DNA of 15,991 bases from positions 1-15,991 of the forward strand of contig JAFPQL010000124.1 of assembly GCA_017414145.1 (NCBI GenBank). Direction: 5' to 3'. Below the pieces are notes generated by a model. It was given only the letters and a program-made list of their open reading frames with translations. It did not search any database and had not been told where the DNA came from. The position numbers were made by a program, and so were the translations under genes. The DNA comes from Oscillospiraceae bacterium (GTDB lineage Bacteria > Bacillota_A > Clostridia > Oscillospirales > Ruminococcaceae). Positions 6,881 to 13,371 of this stretch are shown here, piece by piece (position 1 is the stretch's first letter; each line of letters begins with the position of its first letter).

Positions 6881-8215
6881 ATGATTCTGCTTGATCTGAC
6901 CGTTTTGCTCTGCATCATCCCGCTGACGGCAGTGCTTTCGTTCTGTCTGCCCGCACGCATCCGGCCGTATGTCCTGCCGGCGGGCGGTCTGGCGGCGGTA
7001 TTTGCCGCGTGCGGACTGCGCGGGCTGCTCCTGACGCTGCTCTCGGTCTGTCTGGGATGGGTTTTTCTGCGGACACAGCCGACTGCCGCACAGAACCGGC
7101 GTGCAGCGGCATTCCGGATGACAGCGGGCATCGCGGTGCAGGCGGCGTTTCTGCCCGCGGGCAGGCTGCTGCTCGATGCACCCGCACAGCGCATTCCGCT
7201 GCTGATCTGCATCATGCAGGCGGTGCTCTGTCTCCGGATGCGGTATGCCGGACAGATTGCCGCGCAGCCGCTGACTGCGTACTGCGGATATCAGTGGACG
7301 CTGCCGCGTCTGATCGGCGGGCCGGTGTGCTCTTATCCGGAGGCGGCAGAGGCGGAGGCCGGCCGCACACCCGATTTCCGGCTGGCAGGGGACGGCGCAC
7401 TGCATTTCACGGCGGGACTGGTACAGCTTTCGCTGCTGGCGGCGCCGCTCTTTTCCATGCACCGGCAGATGACTGACACCGGTGCGGCGGTATCTGCCGC
7501 GGACACATGGCTGCTGCTGGCGGTATTTTACTGCGCCGCCTATTATGCGGTGCGGGGCGCTTCGGAGCTCTGCCGCGGATTTGCCGCACTGACGGGCATC
7601 CGGCTGCCGGCACAGTCCGACACGCCGCTGCGGGCGCATACCCCGCGGGACTTCTGCCGGCGCTGGTACCGCTCCGCCGCCGACTGGTGCAGAGCCGTCC
7701 TGCTCGGAGACGGCGCCGAACCGGACAACACCTCATATTTTGCGCGGATGCTGCTCTGCTTCTGCGGCATCGGGCTGATGCTGGGCAGGGGCTGGGCGAC
7801 CGGCCTGCTCTGGGGTGTGTATATGGCACTGATTCTGGCCGCGGAACGGGCGCTCCGGCGGCGCGGCGTGCATGCGGCAGAGGGCGTTTCCCGTTTTCTG
7901 ACCGTGCTGCTGATGCTGTACGGCTGCTGCGCATTTCAGGCGGCGACGATCTCGGACAGCCTCTCCGCCGCCGCCAGTCTGATCGGCAAAAACGGCCTGC
8001 TGCCGAGCGGCAGAGCGCTGTACGCCTTCCGCAATCACTGGCTGCCGCTGGTGACTGCCGTCATCGGGCTGTTCCCGGTCAGAGACGCAATGCGCCGCCT
8101 TCTGCAAAAAAAGACATGGCTCCGCCGGATCGCGTATGTGCTGATTCCGGTCGCGGAAGCGGCACTGCTGCTGCTCTGCCTTGCCGGACTGCTCGGCAGC
8201 AGACTGCGCGGCTGA
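6881..8215 (+). CDS. AlgI/DltB-like MBOAT membrane protein lacking conserved histidines
   Basis: This 444-residue, very hydrophobic protein has about ten predicted membrane spans and the AlgI/DltB branch landmarks. LPRLIGGPVCSY (141-152) corresponds to the family FPQLIAGP-R-Y loop. RDFCRRWYRSAADWCRAVLLG (from ~256) corresponds to FWRRWHISLSxWFRDYLYIPLG. GIGLMLGRGWATGLLWGVYMALILAAER (from ~297) corresponds to SGLWHGxxWxFxxWGLxHGL. MBOAT enzymes move acyl groups across or at the membrane, for example in O-acetylation of polysaccharides. Here the histidines expected in these motifs read Y263, L301 and M315, so ordinary acyltransfer is doubtful. No AlgJ/AlgX or Dlt partner is nearby; the upstream neighbour is the unknown protein. 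ATG 6881 has AAAGGAG at 6867-6873. A candidate terminator follows. Confidence 0.72.
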   Translation: MILLDLTVLLCIIPLTAVLSFCLPARIRPYVLPAGGLAAVFAACGLRGLLLTLLSVCLGWVFLRTQPTAAQNRRAAAFRMTAGIAVQAAFLPAGRLLLDAPAQRIPLLICIMQAVLCLRMRYAGQIAAQPLTAYCGYQWTLPRLIGGPVCSYPEAAEAEAGRTPDFRLAGDGALHFTAGLVQLSLLAAPLFSMHRQMTDTGAAVSAADTWLLLAVFYCAAYYAVRGASELCRGFAALTGIRLPAQSDTPLRAHTPRDFCRRWYRSAADWCRAVLLGDGAEPDNTSYFARMLLCFCGIGLMLGRGWATGLLWGVYMALILAAERALRRRGVHAAEGVSRFLTVLLMLYGCCAFQAATISDSLSAAASLIGKNGLLPSGRALYAFRNHWLPLVTAVIGLFPVRDAMRRLLQKKTWLRRIAYVLIPVAEAALLLLCLAGLLGSRLRG

Positions 8216-8253
8216 GCGCGGACGGAGCGGACGCAGGACAGCACGGAATCTTT

Positions 8254-8306
8254 CTGCCGGAGACTGACAGCTTTCTCCGCAGATGACGGCATTTTGCCGT
8301 ATTTTC
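8254..8306 (+). terminator. Candidate intrinsic terminator after the MBOAT gene
   Basis: Two hairpins stand in tandem. The first is an imperfect stem, CTGCCGGAGA (8254-8263) with TCTCCGCAG (8274-8282), with one bulged C. The second is ACGGCA-TTT-TGCCGT (8286-8300), followed directly by ATTTTC. The second stem is only 6 bp and the T tract is short, so termination may be partial. Its position, 70 nt after the MBOAT stop and 60 nt before the amidohydrolase start, fits the end of the comEC-to-MBOAT gene train. The rest of this intergenic stretch shows no clear promoter. Confidence 0.5.
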
Positions 8307-8366
8307 AAAGTTTCGGCAGCACCGCAGAGAACCGGCGTTGCTGTCAATAGAAAGGCATGAAATCCA

Positions 8367-9179
8367 ATGGAATCGTTTACCCCGCAGGAATTTGAAATCT
8401 ACGATATGCACGCCCACATCTTTCCGCATAAAATCAGCGAAAAGGCGACGCTTTCGATCGGGCATTTCTATGACATCACGATGCACTATTCGATCGGTGA
8501 GTCGGAAAAGCTCCTTGCCGCCGAGCAGCAGATCGGCACGAAAAAGATGCTGGTCTGCTCGGTCGCCACGACGCCGAAGCAGGTTGTCTCGATCAATGAT
8601 TTTATCAAGGCGGAGTGCGACAGGCACCCGGAGATGATTGGCTTTGCCGCGATGCACGGCGACTATGAGGATATCGCCGGAGAGGTGGACCGCGTGATTG
8701 CGATGGGGCTGCACGGCATCAAGCTGCACGCCGACTTTCAGCGCACCCCGATTGATTCCAAATCCTCTTACCGCATTTACGAGGCGATTGAGGGGCGGCT
8801 CCCCGTGCTGATGCACATGGGCGATTACCGCCACGACTATTCGCACCCGCGGATGCTCAAAAAGGTCATGGAGGACTTCCCGAAGCTCAAGGTACTGGCG
8901 TCGCATCTGGGCGGATTTGCCGCGTGGGATGAGGCGGAGGCGGTCCTGAAGAGCAGCGAGAATGTCCGCTTTGACACATCGAGCGCCGTCTGCCTGATGA
9001 GCCCGGAGCGCGCCGTGCGCCTGATCCGCCATTACGGCACGGATTATTGTATGTTCGGCACGGACTTCCCGATGTGGGATCCGAAAAAGGAGGCGGAGCT
9101 GCTGCTTTCGCTGGGCTTTACGCGTGCGGAATACGAGAAGATGTTTGCGCGGAACGCAAAGGAATTCCTCGGAATCTGA
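8367..9179 (+). CDS. Metal-dependent amidohydrolase (Amidohydro-rel/ACMSD-like family)
   Basis: This 270-residue TIM-barrel hydrolase belongs to the amidohydrolase-2 family (PF04909 type), whose members hydrolyse or decarboxylate small substrates with a divalent metal. Visible ligands in barrel order are: the MHAHIFP motif (H15, H17) on strand 1; GIKLHADFQ with K119/H121; VLMHMGDYRHD with H150; LASHLGGF with H180; and GTDFPMWDP with D233 on strand 8. The HxH...H...H...D set appears complete, so it should be active, but the substrate cannot be deduced. ATG 8367 has AAAGG at 8351-8355, about 11 nt upstream. The gene starts beyond the candidate terminator and lies 42 nt before the ABC-F gene, so those two may form a new unit. 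TatD-type DNases are a less likely alternative. Confidence 0.85.
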   Translation: MESFTPQEFEIYDMHAHIFPHKISEKATLSIGHFYDITMHYSIGESEKLLAAEQQIGTKKMLVCSVATTPKQVVSINDFIKAECDRHPEMIGFAAMHGDYEDIAGEVDRVIAMGLHGIKLHADFQRTPIDSKSSYRIYEAIEGRLPVLMHMGDYRHDYSHPRMLKKVMEDFPKLKVLASHLGGFAAWDEAEAVLKSSENVRFDTSSAVCLMSPERAVRLIRHYGTDYCMFGTDFPMWDPKKEAELLLSLGFTRAEYEKMFARNAKEFLGI

Positions 9180-9221
9180 GCCCGCTGTTATTTTGAATCG
9201 AATCGGAGGAGAAGCCAAGCC

Positions 9222-11159
9222 ATGCTGATATCCTGTACCGGCATCCACAAGTTTTATAACGGCAACCATGTGCTGAACGGCGTTTCGCTGACGGTCGAAA
9301 ATCAGGACCGCATCGGTCTGGTCGGAGACAACGGCTGCGGAAAATCGACGCTCCTGCGCATTTTAACCGAGCAGGAGCTGCCCGATGCCTTTGCGCATGA
9401 CGAGCCCGCCATTGCGAGGGCGACGCATCTGCGGATCGGCTATCTGGCACAGAACGCAGGGCTGGACGGCAGCCGGACCGTGCTTGCGGAAATGAACGAT
9501 GCCTTTTCCCCGCTGCACGCGGCAAGGGATACCATGCGTGCGCTGGAATCAAAAATGGAATCCGCGCCGCTCACCGATGCCGAAACCGATGAATATGCGC
9601 GGCTTTCTGCATTTTTTGAAATCAACGACGGCTACACGACCGATGTGCGCATCCGCACCGTGCTGTACGGCATGGGCTTCTCCGAGGAGACGCTGTCCCG
9701 CACGGTTTCCGGCTTTTCCGGCGGCGAAAAGACGCGGCTGGCGCTCTGCAAGCTGCTGCTCTCCGCACCGGATCTGCTGATTCTCGACGAGCCGACCAAC
9801 CACCTCGATTTCCGCACGGTCGGCTGGCTTGAGGAATACCTGAAGGGCTGGCGCGGCGCACTGCTGATCGTCAGCCATGACCGCTTCTTCCTCGACCGTC
9901 TCTGCACGAGCATCTGTGAACTCGAACGCGGCGAGCTGACGCGCTATAAGGGCAATTACACGGCGTTCACCGCCCTGCGCGCCGAGGCGCGGGAGCGTCA
10001 GCAGAAGGAATATGAAGCACAGCAGCGCGAAATCGCAAAGCTGGAGGATTATGTCGCCCGCAACAAGGTGCGCGCCTCGACGGCAAAGGCAGCAAAATCC
10101 AGAGAAAAGCAGCTTGAGAAAATCGAGCGGATTGACCGCCCCTTTTCCGCGGCGAAAACCGCAAAGCTGCATTTCAACTATGCCGTGACCCCGCCGATTG
10201 ATCTGCTGGAGGTCAAAAACATCGACCTGACCGTCGGCAGCGGCGCGCAGAAAAAGACGCTGGCGGACGGCATCTCCTTTACGGTGCGGCGCGGCGAAAA
10301 GCTCGGCATCATCGGGGAAAACGGCGCCGGAAAATCGACGCTGCTCAAGGTGCTCAGAAACATTCTGCCGCACAAGGGACTGGTGCGCTGGGCGGCCGGC
10401 ACGCGCCTTGGATGCTTTGAACAGGAGAGCGAATCGCTCAACCCCTACGCAACCGTCTTTGACGAGCTGCACGACCGCTGTCCGTCCCTCAGCGACTTTG
10501 AGGTGCGCTCTCTGCTCGGTCAGGTGCGCCTGACCGGCGAAAATGTGTTCAAGGAAACCGGCGTGATCTCCGGCGGCGAACGCGCCAAGCTCTGCTTCGC
10601 CATTCTGATGACCGAGCACGGCAATGTGCTGCTGCTCGATGAGCCGACCAACCATCTGGATCTTGCGACGAAGGAGATTTTAGAGGAGGCGCTGGCGGAA
10701 TTTGACGGGACGATCCTCTTTGTCAGCCACGACCGCTATCTGCTCGACCGTCTGGCGGACGGGCTGCTCATCATGGAGAACGGTACCCTCGAACGCTTTG
10801 CCGGGCGCTTCTCTGCCTATCAGGAGCAGGTCCGCCGCCGCACGGAACTCGAAGAACAGGCCGCTGCCGAGGAGAAATCGAAAAAGGCGGCAGAGAAGGC
10901 GGCGCAGTCCGCGCAGAACAGCTACCGTTCCAGGGAGATGCGGAGCCTCGCCGCAAAGCGCCGCGCCGAAAAAGCCCGCATTGAGCAGGAAATGGATGAT
11001 CTGCAGAACGAGGAAACCGCCCTTCAGGCATCGCTCTCGGATGAGGCGGTCATCGCCGATTACGAGAAGATGAACGCCGCCTGCACGCGACTCGATGAAA
11101 TTCACAAGACACTGGACGACCTGCTTGAACGGCTCATTCTGCTGGAGGAAGAGATTTAA
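9222..11159 (+). CDS. ABC-F family ATPase (YdiF-like)
   Basis: This 645-residue protein has two ABC ATPase domains and no membrane spans, the ABC-F layout. These proteins act on the ribosome (E site), in translation rescue or antibiotic protection. Domain 1 has Walker A GDNGCGKST (35-43), signature SGGEKTRLAL (166-175) and Walker B LLILDEPTNHLD (D189/E190). Domain 2 has GENGAGKST (365-373), SGGERAKLCF (450-459) and LLLLDEPTNHLD (D473/E474). The linker between them (about 250-320) is long, charged and helical (KLEDYVARNKVRASTAKAAKSR), as in ABC-F. The C-terminal ~100 residues form a charged coiled coil rich in E/K/R, as in YdiF/Uup. ATG 9222 has CGGAGGAG at 9205-9212. Its TAA stop lies within the left end of a 79-bp palindromic element. 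Whether it is housekeeping or resistance-related cannot be told. Confidence 0.92.
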   Translation: MLISCTGIHKFYNGNHVLNGVSLTVENQDRIGLVGDNGCGKSTLLRILTEQELPDAFAHDEPAIARATHLRIGYLAQNAGLDGSRTVLAEMNDAFSPLHAARDTMRALESKMESAPLTDAETDEYARLSAFFEINDGYTTDVRIRTVLYGMGFSEETLSRTVSGFSGGEKTRLALCKLLLSAPDLLILDEPTNHLDFRTVGWLEEYLKGWRGALLIVSHDRFFLDRLCTSICELERGELTRYKGNYTAFTALRAEARERQQKEYEAQQREIAKLEDYVARNKVRASTAKAAKSREKQLEKIERIDRPFSAAKTAKLHFNYAVTPPIDLLEVKNIDLTVGSGAQKKTLADGISFTVRRGEKLGIIGENGAGKSTLLKVLRNILPHKGLVRWAAGTRLGCFEQESESLNPYATVFDELHDRCPSLSDFEVRSLLGQVRLTGENVFKETGVISGGERAKLCFAILMTEHGNVLLLDEPTNHLDLATKEILEEALAEFDGTILFVSHDRYLLDRLADGLLIMENGTLERFAGRFSAYQEQVRRRTELEEQAAAEEKSKKAAEKAAQSAQNSYRSREMRSLAAKRRAEKARIEQEMDDLQNEETALQASLSDEAVIADYEKMNAACTRLDEIHKTLDDLLERLILLEEEI

Positions 11160-11234
11160 GGCAACACCGTGCAAAGCCCGTCTGACGGCTTGGCGGCGCA
11201 TCTGCACCGCCAGCTTTGTGCGGTGCTGCCTTAA
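11156..11234. repeat. 79-bp three-armed palindromic element (MITE-like candidate)
   Basis: The outer arms are TTAAGGCAACACCGTGCAAAGC (11156-11177, two bases past the quoting limit trimmed from no claim) and its near-complement at 11213-11234; 19 of 22 positions are complementary and two of the other three can form G-U pairs in RNA. Between the arms sit two smaller hairpins: CCGT-CTG-ACGG (11178-11188), and TGGCGG/CCGCCA (11191-11196 with 11207-11212) with an inner GCA/TGC. The whole would fold as a three-way junction. Both ends are TTAA, which could be the arm tips or a target duplication. The left TTAA contains the ABC-F stop codon. No ORF lies inside. I infer a non-autonomous mobile or dispersed repeat; a transcript-processing or termination structure is an alternative. 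Confidence 0.6.
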
Positions 11235-11258
11235 GCGGGCGCTGAAAGGAGAACCGAT

Positions 11259-12899
11259 ATGCTGCGGATCGACAATATCCCGCTTCCGCTCGACTATACC
11301 GACGAAACACTGAAAAAGCGGGCGGCCAAAAAGCTCCGCTGCCGTCCCGCAGATATCCGGAAGGTGACGCTCTTCCGGCGCGCCGTCGATGCCAGACGCG
11401 AGGTGCGCTTTACGGCGACACTGGATGTGACCGTCCGCGATGAGGCCGCGCTGCTGCGCACACTCCCGCCGACGGTGCGCGTCCGGCAGGTGCAGCCGTT
11501 TGTCATGCCGGAATATGAGCGGAAAACCCTGCCGCATCCGCCAGTTGTCATCGGCGCCGGCCCCGCGGGACTGTTTGCGGCGTGGGTGCTGGCACAGGCG
11601 GGGCTTTGTCCGGTGCTGCTGGAACGCGGAAAGCCCGTTGCCGAGCGGCAGAAGTCCGTGCAGGAGTATCATCTGACCGGCAGGCTCGACCCTGAGAGCA
11701 ATGTGCAGTTCGGAGAGGGCGGCGCCGGAACCTTTTCGGACGGCAAGCTCAACACCGGCACCAACAGCCCGTATCACCGCACGGTCTTTCAGACCTTTGT
11801 GGACTGCGGCGCGCCGGACGAAATTCTCTGGCAGGCGATGCCGCATATCGGCACGGACCGGCTGGCGGTCTGCATCCCCGCATTGCGCAAACGCATCGAG
11901 CAGGCGGGCGGAACCGTTCTGTTTTCCGCGAAATGCACCGGCATTACGGCGAAGGACGGGCGCGTTGTCTCCGTGGAATATGAGCAGAACGGCGAGTGCC
12001 GTTCCCTGCGCACCGACCATGCGGTGCTTGCAGTCGGACACAGTGCCAGAGATGTCTTTCAGTGGCTTTCTGACGCCGGCATCCGGATGATTCAGAAGCC
12101 GTTTTCCCTCGGACTGCGCATCGAGCACCGGCAGCGGGACATCGACCGGCTGTGCTACGGCGATGCGGCGTCACATCCGCGGCTTTCTGCCGCGAGCTAC
12201 CGGCTGGTCGCCCACGGTGCGCAGAGCCGGACGCTTTCCGGCGCACAGCCTCTGACGCGGACGGTGTACTCTTTTTGTATGTGTCCGGGCGGGACGGTGC
12301 AGGCGGCGGCGTCCGAGCCGGAGACCGTCGTCACGAACGGCATGAGCTGCTTTGCGCGGGACGGCGAAAACGCGAATGCTGCGCTGCTGGCGGTCGTTCA
12401 GACGGAAGATTTCGGCGGAGACGATCCGCTGGCGGGCGTCCGGCTTCAGCGTGAGATTGAGCAGGCGGCGTTCCGGGCGGGCGGGGGAACCGGCAAGGCG
12501 CCTGTGACGCTGCTGGCAGATTTTATGAAGGGGCAGAATTCGGCGGCATTCGGCAATGTGATGCCGACCTATCCGCTCGGAACGGTATTTGCAAGACCGG
12601 AGAGCTGTCTGCCGGAGCCGATTTGTCAGGCGCTGCGCGAAGCACTGCCGAAGCTGGAGCAGGGGCTGCACGGATTTCTGATGCCGGACGCGGTACTGAC
12701 GGCGCCGGAGACGCGAAGCTCCTCGCCGGTCTGTGTGCTGCGGGATGCAGAGACGCTGGAATCGGTATCGCTGCGCGGGTTATATCCGTGCGGAGAGGGT
12801 GCCGGATATGCGGGCGGGATTGTATCGGCGGCAGCGGACGGCATCCGGTGTGCGGAGCGGATTCTGGCCGGCAGTCAAACCCTAAATTTCTCTGCGTGA
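11259..12899 (+). CDS. FAD-dependent oxidoreductase (COG2509-like)
   Basis: This 546-residue protein resembles the uncharacterised COG2509 FAD-dependent dehydrogenases. After a ~90-residue N-terminal domain (LPLDYTDETLKKRAAKKL...), a Rossmann FAD-binding motif appears: VVIGAGPAGLFAAW, with G99-x-G-x-x-G104. It is followed by the acidic end of strand 2 (LLERG). The signature NVQFGEGGAGTFSDGKLNT (about 147-166) is typical of this family. The C-terminal GLYPCGEGAGYAGGIVSAAADG is the second FAD-contact motif. The substrate is unknown. ATG 11259 is preceded by AAAGGAG (11245-11251), inside the spacer left by the palindromic element. The last ten residues (AGSQTLNFSA) go beyond the usual family end and may be supplied by the repeat block that follows. 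Confidence 0.9.
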   Translation: MLRIDNIPLPLDYTDETLKKRAAKKLRCRPADIRKVTLFRRAVDARREVRFTATLDVTVRDEAALLRTLPPTVRVRQVQPFVMPEYERKTLPHPPVVIGAGPAGLFAAWVLAQAGLCPVLLERGKPVAERQKSVQEYHLTGRLDPESNVQFGEGGAGTFSDGKLNTGTNSPYHRTVFQTFVDCGAPDEILWQAMPHIGTDRLAVCIPALRKRIEQAGGTVLFSAKCTGITAKDGRVVSVEYEQNGECRSLRTDHAVLAVGHSARDVFQWLSDAGIRMIQKPFSLGLRIEHRQRDIDRLCYGDAASHPRLSAASYRLVAHGAQSRTLSGAQPLTRTVYSFCMCPGGTVQAAASEPETVVTNGMSCFARDGENANAALLAVVQTEDFGGDDPLAGVRLQREIEQAAFRAGGGTGKAPVTLLADFMKGQNSAAFGNVMPTYPLGTVFARPESCLPEPICQALREALPKLEQGLHGFLMPDAVLTAPETRSSSPVCVLRDAETLESVSLRGLYPCGEGAGYAGGIVSAAADGIRCAERILAGSQTLNFSA

Positions 12900-12923
12900 C
12901 GAACGAAAACCAGCGGCGCGTAT

Positions 12924-13090
12924 CAAAATTAAAGTTTTTGGTCGAGCTTTTTTCAAAAAGCTCGCGGGTCAAGGGCAGAGCCCTTGTCGCGCTCCGCAGA
13001 GCGCGAAACTCTCCCGCATAAGGAGAGCTCGGCGGGCTTGGGGACCTGCGATAGAGGTCCCCATTCCAAAATAGCATCCGCGAAGCGGAT
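12924..13090. repeat. String of consecutive hairpins (structured intergenic repeat block)
   Basis: Six good stem-loops, preceded by one AT-only stem, stand almost end to end: CAAAA/TTTTG (12924-12940); CGAGCTTTTT with AAAAAGCTCG (12943-12964); CAAGGGC-aga-GCCCTTG (12970-12986); CGCGCTC-cgca-GAGCGCG (12988-13005); CTCTCC/GGAGAG (13009-13027); TGGGGACCT/AGGTCCCCA (13039-13063); ATCCGC-gaa-GCGGAT (13076-13090). The stems are perfect and differ from one another, so this is not a simple tandem repeat. From memory, similar hairpin-rich blocks are scattered through Ruminococcaceae genomes and give rise to spurious short ORFs; I could not check this. It lies on the 3' side of the FAD oxidoreductase gene. 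Its role is unknown. Confidence 0.65.
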
Positions 13091-13106
13091 ACCTTATTCT
13101 ACAGAA

Positions 13107-13147
13107 ACCGGCGCTGCCATTGATTACATGGCGGCGCCGGTGGTTTT
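13107..13147 (+). terminator. Strong intrinsic terminator-like hairpin
   Basis: ACCGGCGCTGCCAT (13107-13120) pairs with ATGGCGGCGCCGGT (13128-13141) over 14 bp, with one T-G wobble and a 7-nt loop, followed by GGTTTTG. The stem is very stable but the T tract is short and offset by two G. It would end transcripts that read through the FAD oxidoreductase gene and the hairpin string, and insulates the downstream promoter. No gene lies within 150 bp on either strand that would make an opposite direction more likely. Confidence 0.6.
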
Positions 13148-13189
13148 GTATGGTTCTATCGTGTCGAAGTTTAGTTGTGTCCCGATTCC

Positions 13190-13266
13190 GCCCGCGGCGG
13201 GCTTTAGATCATTGCCAGCGCGGGCTCCGCGCCGGGCTTTAGGAAATGGCAGCGGGGGCTCCCCGC
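13190..13266. repeat. Three spaced GC-rich hairpin repeats with covarying stems
   Basis: Three short palindromes recur every ~29-34 bp: GCCCGCGGCGGGC (13190-13202), GCGCGG-gct-CCGCGC (13218-13232) and GCGGGG-gct-CCCCGC (13252-13266). The segments between are related: the first gap reads TTTAGATCATTGCCA and the second reads TTTAGGAAATGGCA, each with GGGC just before it. The last two stems differ at paired positions so that pairing is kept, and share the loop GCT. The array ends 12 bp upstream of the -35 box. It may be a degenerate tandem repeat or binding array; its function is unknown. Confidence 0.55.
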
Positions 13267-13277
13267 CGGCCGCCGCC

Positions 13278-13306
13278 TTGACAAATTCAGAAAAATCAAC
13301 TATAAT
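13278..13306 (+). promoter_or_regulatory. Consensus sigma-A promoter for the CorC-like gene
   Basis: TTGACA (13278-13283) and TATAAT (13301-13306) are both perfect consensus hexamers separated by exactly 17 bp, with an AT-rich spacer in an otherwise GC-rich region. Transcription would begin near 13312-13314, giving a leader of about 60 nt before the ATG at 13372. It likely drives the CorC-like gene and the transglutaminase-like gene behind it. A palindrome starting inside the -10 suggests the promoter is controlled. Confidence 0.88.
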
Positions 13307-13351
13307 GAGACTGGAGCTGCATATGCCGGCGCAGATGCAGCGAATCTCATT
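13304..13351. promoter_or_regulatory. Nested palindrome over the -10 and transcript start (operator or leader hairpin candidate)
   Basis: Two perfect 7-bp inverted repeats are nested: AATGAGA (13304-13310) with TCTCATT (13345-13351), and inside it GCTGCAT (13316-13322) with ATGCAGC (13335-13341). The inner loop contains GCCGGC. The outer left arm overlaps the last three bases of TATAAT and lies before the expected start site, so the complete dyad exists only in DNA, which favours a repressor or regulator site. The inner stem alone would form in the 5' leader RNA. The SD of the next gene lies 9 nt after the right arm. Confidence 0.55.
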
Positions 13352-13371
13352 TTATCATGAAAGGATTACTT

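Noticed and set aside
10680..12128. 482-codon open frame on the minus strand across the end of the ABC-F gene and the FAD gene
   Set aside because: It runs antisense to two clearly recognised proteins, crosses the palindromic element and has no recognisable domain; it is a GC-bias shadow.
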